A DNA stretch of 64,000 bases, taken from positions 24,240,762 through 24,304,761 of the forward strand of contig OZ022339.1 in NCBI GenBank assembly GCA_963989245.1, written 5' to 3'. A program made the position numbers and the translations under genes. A model generated the notes under the pieces. The model saw nothing but the letters and a program-made list of their open reading frames with translations. It ran no database searches and had not been told where the DNA came from. Source of the DNA: Nansenia antarctica (lineage: Eukaryota; Chordata; Actinopteri; Argentiniformes; Microstomatidae). This document shows positions 13,401 through 23,950 of this stretch, piece after piece; the stretch's first letter is position 1, and every line of letters begins with the position of its first letter.

Positions 13401-16400
13401 AAAACTCACTAAGACAATTATCAATGAGCGGATAACATTTTTGTTGATGGGGGGGGGGGGGGTGGATAGCGCTAGCACTAGCGGTGGTAGATGAATAGCG
13501 CTAGCACTGATGGTGGTCTCAGCGGCCTAACCTTAACACCCGCATAATTATATTGAAAACAGGTTGCTTACTGTGACTGTGTCCTCCACACTGTCTAGAA
13601 TTGTACCTAGCTGCATGAAGCTAAAAGTTATTTCAACAGCAGCGGAGTTTAGCAGACAGGAAGATTAGTTAGAAGAATAGTCATCATATGACTTGGATGA
13701 GACATACAGATCGACTACATGATTTGCGTGGATGACCTATTTTGAACTAAAAACGGCTAATTTAGCAGAAAGGTGACAAGTTTGCACCTCTGATATTAAA
13801 TTATAACTTAAAAATTATTACGTGAGCCAGATGTCATTTTCGCTTAGCTTTCTCTGTCCGACATCTTTATCTAACTCAACAGGACATTCACCCTGATGTC
13901 TAACCCTCCGTATTATATGACTAGACATGGAGACGGGCAGTGAAGCCAGACGGTCAGTTGGTGTCTGTGGACTCAGATGGAGAGAAAGAACATACAAGTA
14001 GCCTATATCTAGCCACGGGTACGCTAGGGACCGACAAAGTTGTTGTTTCACAGAATTAAAATAAACGGGGAAACCATAAACTAAAACTAAAACAAGCCGA
14101 ATCATGAGTAAACCTGGATACGCCAGGGCGGCTGTGGCGCATGAGGTAGAGCTGCCGTCTTGTAATGATCACAAGGTTGGCAGATCGGCGGTTCGAGCCC
14201 CGGCTGGCCACATGTCGAAGTGTCCTTGGGCAAGACACTGAACCCCAAATTGCTCCCAGTGAGCGGGCCAGTGAGCGCCTTGGATGGTAGCTTGCCGCCA
14301 TTGGTGTGTGAATGTGTGTGAATGGGTGAATGAGAGGCTGTTGTAAAGCGCTTTGAATAAAGGCGCTATATAAGTGCAGTCCATTTATACGCTTGCTGCC
14401 CTATTTCTTTGCTGTCTCCTCATCTTAAATTTTTCGTACTCACTGCTTTGAGTTCTAGTCCTCACTGTCACCCAAGGACTGTGTTGAAAAGCAGTTTTTT
14501 AACATGCATTTGATAAAGTAAAGGGACCATACCACTGACATTGTCATCAGTAGTCATCTAGAAAACATGGAAGTCATTCCAATTAAAAACAAGTTGTCTG
14601 GCATTTGGAGAGCAGTTTTCATGCCAACACCAGTTCAAAGCTGCTAAAAATATGCTACGTCCATGCTAAGTCAAAACATAGACACAATATAAGACAAAAG
14701 CATAGGTACACAAACAAGAGGAGATGAATACAAATCCATTGTAGGCATGTAGGCGGTTCTCATAGGTCACAATAAGCCGTGAGCCAGTCTGAGATGTGAG
14801 AAACCAGTAAGACAACTTAACTGAAGACATCCTATCCTCCCAGTTCTACATCGTCACTGCTCTATGATCACGCAAACATATGGAGCCAAACAAGCCATGG
14901 TGTACAAGTAACCACATGTCTATATCTCTATCTCTCCTACAGTTCAACCCAGAACACACATTCACCGGGCCTTTAGAGGAATTCCAGTGAAGACGATTAG
15001 GGAAGAAGATTCGATATCTATGACAAATCTCAGAGAAATGCAAACAAATAGAGGGCAGAGCCAAGAGGAAAAAGAGTTGTCATACTTTGGTCATGAACAA
15101 TGTGGATATAATCCAGATGCCCTGTCACACTGATGAAAGCCAGCATGGATATACTCTAGGGTCATAGCCTACACCTCAACATTTAGAGCTCACACAGAGC
15201 TGTGGCATAGTACTAGGGATCTCAAAACATGACTGGTGGTGGGGGAGTCAAGCACGCTTGGTCAACAGATCCATCCTTTCTCAAACATCTGAAAGACAAT
15301 GACTTCATTTCACAGTAGTTTCTGCACATGGGTAGTAGAACACACATACATAATAAAACTGTTAGGTGTGAACTCAAGTTTCACACTTGTGTTCCAACAA
15401 TGCAACCACCACTCCAAGGCCAAACCCTGAGGGCAAGGTGGAGTTCACATTCCAGAAGATTAGATGGGACCAGAGAGGTGACATTTTCCTGAGACCCAGT
15501 TCATTGTTAGAGCAGAGTAGATAGTGGCATCAACCTTCATTAGAAGTCTGTATTTCGACAGGAAGAATTGCGCGCTAAACTAGGACAGTTTCCTGTATAT
15601 TGGTCTAAACATCAACGATGACTGTCCCTTTTGTTATTTGGTGGTTTGCTGTGAATAGAGTAAACCACTGCTACAATGTTCACTTATAAATACATTTAGA
15701 TTTGGTGACATTTTTAAGCAGAAGTACACTACCTTATGAACACAGTGGCTAAGAGCTTTATCATACAGTCAAACTATATTGGGTTCATCTGACCTGTGAG
15801 AGGGGTACATTAAAGCAAGTGACCTCTGACTTATGAGGTCATAATAGCCTCTGGCTATTCTGAATTCTATTCATATGAAATAGTTGCCATCTTTGTTTTT
15901 CAGAACTATGCACAAACGTTGCACAAAGTCTATTAGTGGCCTCGCAGCTGCACTGAACCATGTGACATGAAAAATCCGAGCAAGCAAAGCTGACGACATC
16001 TAAATAAAGAATTGCAAATGATTCTCATGAAGTTACGAGAGAATTTGGAACACACACCCACCCATGACGAATGAGACAGCACAAGCCTGTTGGACCGGCG
16101 GGCAGGTATATTGTGTTGTTGGCCCCATAGGATTCTGGGAGTCTATGCAGAGCTTTTGTAAACACTCCCTATTCCAGAGGCACTGAGCACATCTCTATCT
16201 GCTCCATCTCCCCCAAAACAGGAAAGCAAAACACTCCACCCCATCCCTATCCAATACAATCTCCTCCTCATCCCCCCTCTGATCTCACACAACAAGAGAA
16301 AAGCCAAAAACAAGTTCCTTGAAGCTAACATTACCAAGAAGCAGCACTTGTGAACACCTATAAAGTAGGGTGAATAATATTCCAAAAACAGCCATTCTAC

Positions 16401-19400
16401 AACAGCATGTTTGGATACTGGATTCTGATTGGCTAGCAACAGTGGTAAATACCCCAACAACCCACAGTTCAGACCGCATTTCCAGTTTCAATGCGCCTCC
16501 CAATCAATCTGATTAAGAACACCTGTGCTGACCTACAATGCAATGGTTGATCTTGTTTATGGGACTATATTCTGTGGCGGAAGGATATATGTATTCTGAA
16601 ACGATTAATGATTAAATAAATAAATGAATGTAATGTTACAACTGTGTATATTCGGCTTCGCCTCGTGCCACAACCCTGTACCAGTGGTAAACGAGTCCAC
16701 AACCCTGTACCAGTGGTAAATGAGTCCACAACCCCCTTCCTCTCATGGTCAATTGCTTCCTCAACCTAACTAAGGCCAGCATGTGCTAACTCCTGCCTCC
16801 TCCTCAGCATTCCTTCATACTGGAATCACAGGCCAAGCCAGAGACATACTGTACTGTGGTTTCAGGAATGGGAATGTGGGAATGCTCGGAGGTTGTGTGG
16901 GTGTGAAGGCCTCACTCATTTCCCCAAACTGTCTCATCAGCAGGAGGAGCTGTGAAAAACCCCTAAACCAGACATGGGGGGAAACACATTCCACATCTGG
17001 ATGTGATAGCGTCCCTCCCTCTCCACTGGCTTCCTTGACCACCCGTTACATAATGTAGCAGTACATCTAAAAACCACAGCAACCTTGTAGTAGTAGTAGG
17101 AGTCATATTGGAATAGATTGTCAGATAACATCAATTCCCTTAATACAAATGGTATTTGGAGGCCTGGGCCTTCTATGCAGACGGCAGTATGGAGGTGTTG
17201 TTGTTGACCTCGATTGCATTCCTGATTCCAGTGGCTAATCACTGTTAAATGGTTGTGATTGTGTAAAAATGATCAGCACTTTGCCAAACCATCGATGTTT
17301 TATGGAAACTATTTCTCAACTTTTCTTGTTTTTCTTTTGTTGTTGTTGGCGTAGCCTCAAATCAACTTAATATGGCAGCTTACTGCCAAGTCTGAAATTA
17401 TCTAGGAGATCCGAATAAACCATATTTTGTAAGCGGCAATGGGTAGTGAGAGAAATACTGTGACTATACTCATACATTAACTATAAACGTGTATCTTTTC
17501 TGCCTTCCATACCCACACTGCTTACACAAATGTGTGCATTTCTCAAACATGAGACATTTCTTGGGGGGGGGGCACTCATTTAGGCGCATGCCACATAATC
17601 GCAGGGTCCCTGGTTCGATTCCTGGCCATCGACCTATCCTGCATTTCATTCCTCCTCTCTCTCACTTAACCTTCATGTCAATCTCTACTGTCTCCATCCC
17701 AATAAAGCAGAAAAGCCATAAAAATAGGGTTAGGGTTTTTTCATAAATGTATATGTTACGGTACATGTGGGAATACGGTACATGTGGGAAAACTAGGGTT
17801 AAGGTTAGGTGCTACGTCGACTTGGTACATGCTGGCATGTCTAACCCTAATCCTAATCCTAACCGTAGCACCTAACCCTAACCCTAGTTTTCCCACATGT
17901 ACCGATTTCCCACATGTACCGTAACATATATATATTAAAAATAAAAATAAAATAAAAAACATTTCTTGTATCTCTCAGACCTTCACAGAGCACACTGTTC
18001 TGCACCTGTGAAGCAGCACAGAGGACTATTCTCAAAAACAGGTTCCTTGAAGCTAACATTACCAAGAAGCAGCACTTGTAACACCTATAAAGAAGGGTGA
18101 ATAATATTCCAAAACAGCCATTCTACAACAGCATGTTTGGATACTGGATTCTGATTGGCTAGCAACAGTGGTAAATACCCCAACAATCCACAGTTCAGAC
18201 CGCATTTCCAGTTTCAATGCGCTTCCCAATCAATCTGATTAAGAACACCTGTGCTGACCTACAATGCAATGGTTGATCTTGTTTATGGGACTATATTCTG
18301 TGGCGGAAGGATATATGAATTCTGAAACAATTAATGATTGTAAATAAATGAATACAACTGTGTATATTCGGCTTCACCTCGTGCCACAACCCTGTACCAG
18401 TGGTAAATGAGTCCACAACTGTTCTGCACCTGTGAAGCAGCACAGAGGACTATTCTCCATGAGCAGTGGGCCTGTCAGGCCTTTTCTGCTTGCATCAGAG
18501 GATTCTTCTGGAGCTACAACACACACTTCCTTTTCTGCCTCGATCAGCACATCAGACTAGTTCTCAGGCCTCCCTCCGTAACACGAGCATGAAGCAGCAA
18601 TACAAGACTGATTGAGAGAGACTTCAGAGACTAAAAGAGAGGAATTGATAATGAGAGGAGATAAATAAACATGACTGCATCGTAGAGCAGGCACGTCGTA
18701 CAGCTACCCGGAGTTGCCTTGCTTGCACCATTCTGTAGTTTCCCCCTAAGAAATGGTAAATGGACTGCACTTATACAGAGCCTTTTTTTGCTGCTCCAAA
18801 GCACTTTACCACGGCCTCTCATTCACCCATTCACACACACATTCACACACCAATGGCGGCAAGCTGCCATGCAAAGCGCTGGCCCGATCACTGGGAGCAA
18901 TTTGGGGTTCAGTGTCTTGCCCAAGGACACTTCGACATGTGGCTAGCCGGGGCTCAAACCACGATCTGCCAACCTTGTGATCATTAGACGGCGGCTCTAC
19001 CTCCTGCGCCACAGCCGCCCCTGCGGAAATGATAATAGGAGTCCAACGCCCACCTTTCACCAAACATGCCCTGTGTTTGTATGCAAGCACAGAGATAGAG
19101 AATGAGAGGGAGGCGGATGCACTAAAACAGAACATACTAGAACAAACTAACACCTCACTTAACTAAAGTGACTGAAATTGAAAGGTGAAATGTCTTCGAT
19201 ATGTTTAAATGTCCAATTATTGTTAATGTAAAAGGGGTTGATATGATATCATTGGGGTTGAAGAAGCACAACATGAGTGAGCACTGGAACAGTGTTGGAG
19301 AGCAAAATAATTCACAGGTTGAAAAGAATTAAGAACATAAAAACACTGGCACTTTTCCTGGATCCCAAATATAAGGGCCACTATACCGACTGTATGTGGA

Positions 19401-21330
19401 TGGAACCTCTCCATCTCATGTGAGAGGCTTTATAAATACCAGAAATGGGAAAGTGACAAGCTTTTGGTTGGGCATTGGTCCAGGCATGCCTTTGTCATAA
19501 TCCTCTGCAATACAGGACATAAATCAATGGGAAATCTCCCCTCTTGGACCGTAACATGAGAACACTATAGACCTCTAACATACTGCAGGAAGGGCTAAGT
19601 TTACCACTATAATTGTTGTCATTATTATCATCACCGTTTAAATCATAGAAAATGCGGATTGCCTTGACATTAATTTTGTCCCAGAATGTGGTCAATAGAA
19701 TACAATCATCATCAACATCTTTATGTTGCTCAAAGTATCCCAAATGCACTGAATACCACATATAGACACTAGTGTTCCTGGGAACCAAACTGCTGACAAC
19801 AACACACTGGCTCTAACCTTCAAGTTACCATGCTATGACATGGCCAGGAGAGATATCTTTCACACTGCTATCATGTGTTTATATAGAGGGGGAGTAGGTA
19901 AGGACACTTCTGTCTGAAGACAATGCATTGTAAAGGTTGGTCAACAACAAAAAAGTTGATCTCTTAAAACATAGCAGGATTTCATAATGAATAGCTCACT
20001 CAATGAATGGCCAATATACTATAGTCTGGAGGGAACATGTGTTGGGGCCTACACAACGATTGGAGTGGAACAATGCATATGTTACGGTACATGTGGGAAA
20101 ACTAGGGTTAGGGTTAGGTGCTAGGGTGCTACGGTTAAGGTTAGGGTTAGGGTTAGACATGCCAGCATGTACCAAGTCAACGTAGCACCTAACCCTAACC
20201 CTAGTTTTCCCACATGTACCGTAACACATACATGTATTGCAGGGAGAATACTCAGCTGCAGGAGTGCAACACCAACTACTGCACTTCTGGTATGATCCAT
20301 GACAAGATGGGCTTTTTATAACAACATGCTACAGCTAGATAGCCACAGAGCTTTTAGCCCATGAAACTGCTAGATAATCCTGTGAATTGGGACAGTCCCT
20401 AATCTGTAATCCCTGTTATTTCTCATCCTACCATAAATGCATAGGGGAAAACAATGCAGAAGAATAACATACAATGCCTCTAGAATGGCTCACAGCAAGA
20501 AAGACCTGAGGCAGGGAGGGCCATATTTCGGTAGGATGGGTTCCTCTCATATTTATAACCCTGCTCTGTACCTTCTGACTGACAAACTAGTGTCTGTCTA
20601 TGTCTACGTGTAGAAGGCGGGTCTGCAGAGGCCCTGCTGTGCTGATGCTGTGAGGCTGCTGTTGTTTCCACCTCGAAGGAAACAGTGTAACACTATAATA
20701 AACAACAATAGACATTGGGTGGTAAGTTGGCATATGATCTGTAGAATGAGCCGACCTCAAATATCTCCTTTTGACACAAAAAGAACGATGCTGACGCTAT
20801 GACAACACCATGCAGGTCATGGTCAGTCAGTCAGTCAGTCAGTCAGTCAGTCAGTCAGTCAGTCAGTAGTGAGTGTTCTCTTGTTTGGAGCAATGAAGCG
20901 ATCAAACAAACGTGGTGGCGGGGGGCTATTAAATTGCTGAACCAAAAGAATAAACCTACTCGTTTTTCATACATATTTTGTCCTGAAACACCTTATCCAG
21001 TGGGATCACCGCTTGTCCGAGGAACCCGTCCAGTCCGATGAGCGCCCTGTGCATCACGGTGAGGACCAGCTCGTTGCTCCCCGGGGGGTATCCTCCATCC
21101 TCCAGCACCCCGGGCGACAGCTCGAAGGAGCATTCCTCCTTCCATTCGGGGGAGGTGGTCTTCTCCGCCACACACGTCGAGTACTTCTCCTTCCCCAGCT
21201 GGATGATGGTGTAGACGTCGCTGGTGCCGTGTTTGCCCTTCGATCGCAAGCCCCTGCCCCGCAGAACTGTCACCTGGACGTGTGAAGGAACCCATATCTG
21301 ATGATCATCGTCTAGATTTAACGAGGACAT
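4048..21330 (-). CDS. rab11fip5: Rab11 family-interacting protein 5 (Rip11/Gaf-1), whole gene model
   Basis: Class I Rab11-FIP proteins bind GTP-Rab11 on recycling endosomes through a C-terminal helix and bind acidic phospholipids through an N-terminal C2 domain, directing apical and recycling traffic. Seven coding segments on the minus strand join in frame: 21330-20960, 12191-12073, 11732-11352, 10758-10161, optional 8224-5555, 4817-4652 and 4296-4048. All introns are GT-AG except 12072-11733, which would have to be GC-AG. The short form is 1884 nt (627 aa), close to human FIP5; the long form is 4554 nt (1517 aa). FIP5 is chosen over FIP1 from features I recognise: the short SPHPVKPL segment, the SGLEKLK segment and the C-terminal YYHLTH...LLVRIM...TPTLLQ helix. 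Teleosts often have two copies (a/b); which one this is cannot be told. The assigned start is the ATG at 21330; an in-frame upstream ATG at 21429 would add 33 residues of non-C2 sequence. A retroelement interrupts exon 2. Confidence 0.93.
4302..4450. repeat. (GA)n/(CAGA)n microsatellite serving as the pyrimidine tract of the last intron
   Basis: About 43 GA units, then GGGA and CAGA variants. On the gene's strand this is (CT)n and ends 4-5 nt before the AG acceptor of the last rab11fip5 exon. Confidence 0.93.
4652..4817 (-). CDS. rab11fip5: rab11fip5 penultimate exon
   Basis: 166 nt: one base completing a codon, then 55 codons, leaving in phase 0. The acceptor follows TTCCTGTTGCAG. The peptide starts PHPVKPL and contains SGLEKLK, both recognisable FIP5 linker segments before the Rab-binding helix. 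Entering phase matches both the short-form exon (10161-10758) and the long cassette exon, so either can be spliced to it. The donor is AAG|GTGTGTGT, the first GT of a (GT)n tract at 4634-4651. Confidence 0.9.
5165..5197. repeat. (GT)n microsatellite in a rab11fip5 intron
   Basis: Near-perfect GT repeat; a shorter one lies at about 5053-5072. No exon is seen between 4818 and 5554. Confidence 0.85.
5555..8224 (-). CDS. rab11fip5: rab11fip5 long cassette exon with NPF motifs
   Basis: A single 2670-nt open exon (890 codons) bounded by a good acceptor (CCTTTCACAG|) and donor (AG|GTGAGG). It enters and leaves in the same phase, so including or skipping it keeps the frame, as with the long exon I know from class I FIP genes. 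The protein is Ser/Thr/Pro- and acid-rich and mostly disordered. Near its N-terminal end are four NPF motifs, at about residues 45, 61, 70 and 162 of the exon. NPF is the ligand of EH-domain proteins such as EHD1, which act with FIPs in endosomal recycling (established for FIP1/FIP2). An acidic segment, EWDDSFEAFL, follows the fourth NPF. There are no stops or frameshifts, so the exon is under constraint or very recent. Confidence 0.88.
8703..8995. repeat. 38-bp direct repeats flanking a MITE
   Basis: 8703-8740 and 8958-8995 are the same 38 bp with one mismatch (C/T at the fourteenth or fifteenth base). They abut the two ends of the MITE exactly. Confidence 0.9.
8741..8957. mobile_element. 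MITE family A, copy 1
   Basis: Begins CGTGAGCTTAGAATTATAAG and ends with the inverted form (...CTTATAATTCTAACGTCACG, one A/C substitution). It has imperfect TIRs of about 30 bp, an AT-rich interior and no ORF. It is the same family as copies at 25744, 26648, 28083 and 38448. Confidence 0.88.
10161..10758 (-). CDS. rab11fip5: rab11fip5 exon 3
   Basis: 598 nt, acceptor CCCCACAG|AG and donor AG|GTGAGA. It encodes the middle linker beginning EHTSETSSPKLASHKRGFSD; the SPKL..HKR.(Y/F)SDE block is a FIP5 landmark. Downstream are low-complexity Ala/Gln stretches and a WFGSKD segment near the end, resembling the WFGLRE segment of mammalian FIP5. The final SKP joins either exon 5 (giving SPHPVKPL) or the long cassette. 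Confidence 0.92.
10930..11345 (+). repeat. L2-like LINE 3' fragment with internal 25-bp tandem repeat
   Basis: The plus-strand peptide around 10980-11010 resembles the C-terminus of L2-type ORF2 (SAPRSGTLCHL). The tail GAAAGGCGCCCATGAATAAA followed by (ATT)n is typical of fish L2-like elements. At about 10997-11121 a 25-bp unit (TCTGGAACTCTCTGCCACCT plus 5 bp) is repeated five times. It lies wholly within a rab11fip5 intron. Confidence 0.8.
11352..11732 (-). CDS. rab11fip5: rab11fip5 exon 2, 3' half
   Basis: 381 nt. It begins inside the 13-bp target duplication if the intervening element is spliced, and the donor is CCTG|GTGAGG. The peptide continues STFGKLKDRMKGKK, the basic segment after the C2 domain in class I FIPs. 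It then has an acidic stretch and the MRNFFLRGKLRKSSDTRSST block, comparable to FFLRNKLRKSS of mammalian FIP5. In the ancestor this and 12073-12191 were presumably one exon of about 500 nt. Confidence 0.92.
11722..11734. repeat. Target-site duplication, distal copy
   Basis: GCGGTGCTTGCCT, identical to 12062-12074. On the gene strand it reads AGGCAAGCACCGC. Its leading AG would be the acceptor of the new intron. Confidence 0.95.
11735..12061 (-). mobile_element. 5'-truncated L1-like retroelement inserted in rab11fip5 coding sequence
   Basis: A 327-bp insert flanked by a perfect 13-bp direct repeat. On the minus strand it ends ...CTTCAATAAACAAATTG, then an A-rich tail, so it has a polyadenylation signal and poly(A) and inserted sense to the gene by target-primed reverse transcription. 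It is non-coding AT-rich sequence resembling a LINE 3' UTR; L1 is my best guess. Read through, it adds an in-frame stop about 50 codons in (near 11912). Confidence 0.9.
12062..12074. repeat. Target-site duplication, proximal copy
   Basis: GCGGTGCTTGCCT. On the gene strand the AG|GCAAGC inside it matches a GC-type 5' splice site. Confidence 0.95.
12073..12191 (-). CDS. rab11fip5: rab11fip5 exon 2, 5' half
   Basis: 119 nt, acceptor CAACAACAGGTTG-type sequence ending TTGCAG|G. It completes the C2 domain: WYQLNSKTGKKEKERGDIQV, then QFTRNNLTASMYDLSVKGK, which is highly similar to FIP5. It joins exon 1 to form the codon GAG before TGG. Its coding sequence ends against the retroelement; the proposed GC donor is at 12072-12071. 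Confidence 0.92.
14126..14387 (+). mobile_element. tRNA-derived SINE (V-SINE-like), copy 1
   Basis: The 5' part has pol III A box (TGGCGCATGAGGTAG) and B box (GGTTCGAGCCC) sequences. A conserved middle (GTCCTTGGGCAAGACACTGA) and a tail with AAGCGCTTTGAATAAAGGCG, related to L2 tails, follow. Five other copies are in the window. Confidence 0.85.
16305..16731. repeat. Source-like copy of an intronic duplicated segment
   Basis: About 390 bp near-identical to 18034-18417. This copy ends with a tandem repeat of a unit reading CAACCCTGTACCAGTGGTAA. Confidence 0.85.
17571..17727 (+). mobile_element. tRNA-derived SINE, second family
   Basis: B box GGTTCGATTCCTGG, then a CATTTCATTCCTCCTCTCTC region and a tail AATAAAGCAGAAAAGCC, typical of a common fish SINE. 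The A box end is degenerate. Confidence 0.7.
17755..17925. mobile_element. Foldback element with telomere-like arms, copy 1
   Basis: Palindromic: starts GTTACGGTACATGTGGGAAT and ends in its complement. Both arms contain AGGGTTA/TAACCCT runs. Flanked by ATAT on both sides. No ORF. Confidence 0.85.
18034..18417. repeat. Duplicated intronic segment flanked by 40-bp direct repeats
   Basis: A copy of the 16305-16731 segment. 17994-18033 and 18418-18457 are an identical 40 bp flanking it. Confidence 0.9.
18755..19021 (-). mobile_element. tRNA-derived SINE (V-SINE-like), copy 2
   Basis: The same family as 14126-14387 in reverse: tail complement TAAATGGACTGCACTTATA at the left, A box complement at the right. 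Confidence 0.85.
20081..20225. mobile_element. Foldback element with telomere-like arms, copy 2
   Basis: 145 bp; the same ends as 17755-17925, with one outer GGTACATGTGGGAA unit per arm instead of two. Confidence 0.85.
20822..20867. repeat. (CAGT)n tetranucleotide microsatellite
   Basis: About 11 perfect CAGT units in intron 1 near exon 1. Confidence 0.95.
20960..21330 (-). CDS. rab11fip5: rab11fip5 exon 1: start codon and C2 domain
   Basis: Start ATG at 21330-21328, then a short acidic leader and HVQVTVLRGRGLRSKGKHGT, the first strands of the FIP C2 domain. It continues through KEKYSTCVAEKT, PEWKEECSFEL, LVLTVMHRALIGLDGFLGQA and IPLDKVFQDK. FIP C2 domains bind phosphatidic acid and PIP3 largely without calcium. 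The donor GA|GTAGGT at 20959 is chosen because the joined peptide keeps the family spacing between FQDK and WY. Confidence 0.94.
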
Positions 21331-21780
21331 GTCCGAATTACACAACGATAGAGAGAAGGGGCGAAACGTGGAAATGGTACCCGCGCCGCCGTGCCTCCAG
21401 ATCAGCGTCAGAGACGTGCAGCCAGTCACCCTGCCCTACCCCCTGGGCCGACAGCTCCGCATTGTGGGTTTTCCTCTAGGCTACCTGAAGTTGTCGATAC
21501 CGTTTCTTTAGTCTTTAGTGCTCTTGTCCGGCGTTGTCCCGTGTATTTCGCAGCCTGCTACGGTGTATCCTGGGATGTTATTGACGGTGCGTGACTCTCT
21601 CCTCCTCTCGGGCAAAGCAGGGCGCCCCTCTGCAGAAGTGTTGAGAACCAAAAGCGATCGCGACGTCACGCCTTTCTCCTCGCTGCAGGACGAGGAAGTG
21701 AAACGCTGCTACCACCACTACCGTGCGTGTGCTGCTGCGAGAGGTGTTCTCCTATGAACCGTTCCCGTGCACGGTCTTTC
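21331..21780 (-). promoter_or_regulatory. rab11fip5 5' region and probable promoter
   Basis: GC-richer than its surroundings with many CpG dinucleotides. No TATA box is seen. A CRE-like GTGACGTCGC element lies at about 21661-21671 (minus strand). The transcription start is not determinable. Confidence 0.45.
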
Positions 21781-21899
21781 ATAGAACACACGACAACTGT
21801 TTCGAAATAGTTCAGATGACACTGTAGTGTAGTGGTGTCTCGCCACATCACTGAGAAAGCTGAGAAAATATGCTGTGACAAGACTTCTCCTCCCTCAGA

Positions 21900-22857
21900 C
21901 TCACTGCCCCTGGAAATGACATAACATTGCAGATGCCGCCTAACGGGATGACCGTTCGGAAATGAAAATAAATGTGCGTAAACCTATCCCGAAGTTGTAT
22001 TACAGCTGGGAAACTCACCCACGGATCCTTAAGTGGTAGGGGTAGCCTTATTCTGAAGTCATGGGTGGTTCGAATAGTTGGCTACTTAGTAGTAGGCCTA
22101 GGCCTAAGTTGGAACTGTTCGTGTTGTGGGGTGTGGTGGTTCATTGCGCAATATGCGCAAAATTGCGCATCACACTACCAGGTGCGCTTGTACCTCCTCT
22201 CCAATTAATTGTCCAGCTAAAAGCTCTAACTAACTCTACATATATAATTGTGTTTATAGACTAAATGGTTTACTTTGGTTGAGTACGATTAACGATGAAT
22301 GGACCACGGGGTGACATTTGCATATATGCAAATAACGATGAACTATTATGTGGTCGGCTATTTACCTAGTTTAAACATCTGAGTTTCCCAGCGAATTCTC
22401 CTCCAACACAGTCACACTCATCTGTGGTGCAGTATGCTCCAGTTGCTTTTCATTGTATCCTATGGGCAATAAATGGCTAAAGAGATGTCTGATCATGACT
22501 TTAGGGACACTATGCATTCCCAAATCTCTGCAGGGCCAAACAAATGTCTCAATGTAGCATTACTAGCATACATTCAATAATTGTATAGCAGCACTATGTG
22601 AGTACCCGTAATAGTGCATAGTGGCAGTCATATTCTCCTTCTGCAACAGAGAGCAGATTTGCAGGGGACTGGGGACATGCCCTGTGGGGGATGGGAGGTG
22701 GAGAGCTAATTAATTTTGCTGATGGTGCTGTGTGTAGCGTGCTTGCTAGCGCAGAATTCATTAGCGGGAAGGCCAATATGACACAGAATTTTTCCCACCC
22801 TCGGTTCAGAGTGGAGTGGCTGTGTTCTTACTGATCACACCAACGCATGATGTAGGC
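21900..22857. other. Gene-free upstream sequence
   Basis: No exon, RNA or recognised repeat. Confidence 0.4.
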
Positions 22858-22990
22858 TACATTTACATTAGGGCATTTAGCAGACGCCTTATTCCAAAGC
22901 GACTTACACTCGATACATTTGACTAAGCAAGTGAATCATCAATCCACCAGTCGTAGCAGGAAGAGTAATCCAGCTCAGGCTCGGGGCCAT
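22858..22990. repeat. Dispersed repeat with TTTAGCAGACGC motif, copy 1
   Basis: Contains GCATTTAGCAGACGCCTTAT and CAAAGCGACTTACA, a very common fish interspersed repeat. Closely similar to 45071-45203; a diverged piece occurs near 56797. Confidence 0.8.
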
Positions 22991-23344
22991 TGGCAGTCTC
23001 TGTGATAGAAGGAAAAGTCTACTTCTATCACCATCTTCTAAACCTAGACTTTTAAAAAATATATATATTATAAAGACACTGGAGAAACAGAGAAACAGTA
23101 CAAGGGGGGCAATATACGTTTTTAGGGGACACAGTAAAGGGGAAAAAGCGGGTGTCTCAGGAGACGCAGTGCTGGGGGGCAGTAGAAGTCTCAGGAGGAG
23201 CAGTTAAGGTGTAACCTGAAGAGATGGGTCTTCAGTCTACGACGGAAGATGGGTAGTGACTCTGCAGTTCTGACAGCCGTGGGAAGAGGGATGGACAGAT
23301 CCCATTGAAAGGCCAGCCTAAATATTCAGTGTTTTCATTGCAGA

Positions 23345-23870
23345 TGGAAGGCAAGGCAAGGCAAGTTTATTTGTATAGCACATTTCATACAACAGGGGCA
23401 ATTCAAAGTGCTTTACATGCATTATTTAAAAATACAGCAAGAGGAGCATAAGAAAATAAAAATTGCAATGAATAAAAGCAAATATAAGAAGTAAATAGAT
23501 AAAACATTTAAAAAGACAATAGTTAATGGAAAAAATACATTGATAGAAGTGTTTGTGTTTCATCATGGTGCAAAACATGAAGGTTTTTAGCTTAGATTTA
23601 AATATTTTAAGGGTTTGGGCCTGTTTGATTCAGGGAGTTTGTTCCAGGAGCATGCAGCAGCGTGACTGAAAGCTGCTGCACCGTGTTTTGTTTTTACTCT
23701 TGGAATTAGCTGATTAGTCTCAGCTGACCTTAGGGACCTTGCGGGAATATAGGGTGGGAGGAGATCTTATATGTATTTTGGTCCAAGACCATTAGGTATA
23801 ATATAGGTGTGAGGCTGCTTTTCTTATAGGGAGTGTTAAGGAAGAGTATTCACAGCCATACACTCTCAGG
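23345..23870 (-). repeat. L2-like LINE 3' fragment
   Basis: At the left is (GGCAA)n, then GTTTATTTGTATAGCACATT and CAATTCAAAGTGCTTTACAT, the reversed tail of a common fish L2-like LINE. Diverged coding remnants extend to about 23870. Confidence 0.7.
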
Positions 23871-23902
23871 GCCTTCCATCACACTTCAGTGGCAAAAAAA
23901 AA

Positions 23903-23950
23903 CAATTTTTACCAAAAATGGAGATAGAACCTTATAATTCTAACGTCACG
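23903..23950. mobile_element. MITE family A, terminal fragment
   Basis: Only the last 48 bp of the family are present, ending AATTCTAACGTCACG. Confidence 0.8.

Larger units (their letters stand above)
12192..20959. other. rab11fip5 intron 1
   Basis: 8.8 kb, donor GTAGGT at 20959. No other exon is recognised. It contains two SINEs of one family, one SINE of another, two foldback elements with telomere-like arms, and a 0.4-kb duplicated segment. A fragment near 12340-12480 combines an L2-like tail with an unrelated short reading frame. Confidence 0.8.

Noticed and set aside
17821..17890. Interstitial telomere left by chromosome fusion
   Set aside because: The TTAGGG-like runs lie in both arms of a palindrome that recurs at two other places, so they belong to a dispersed element.
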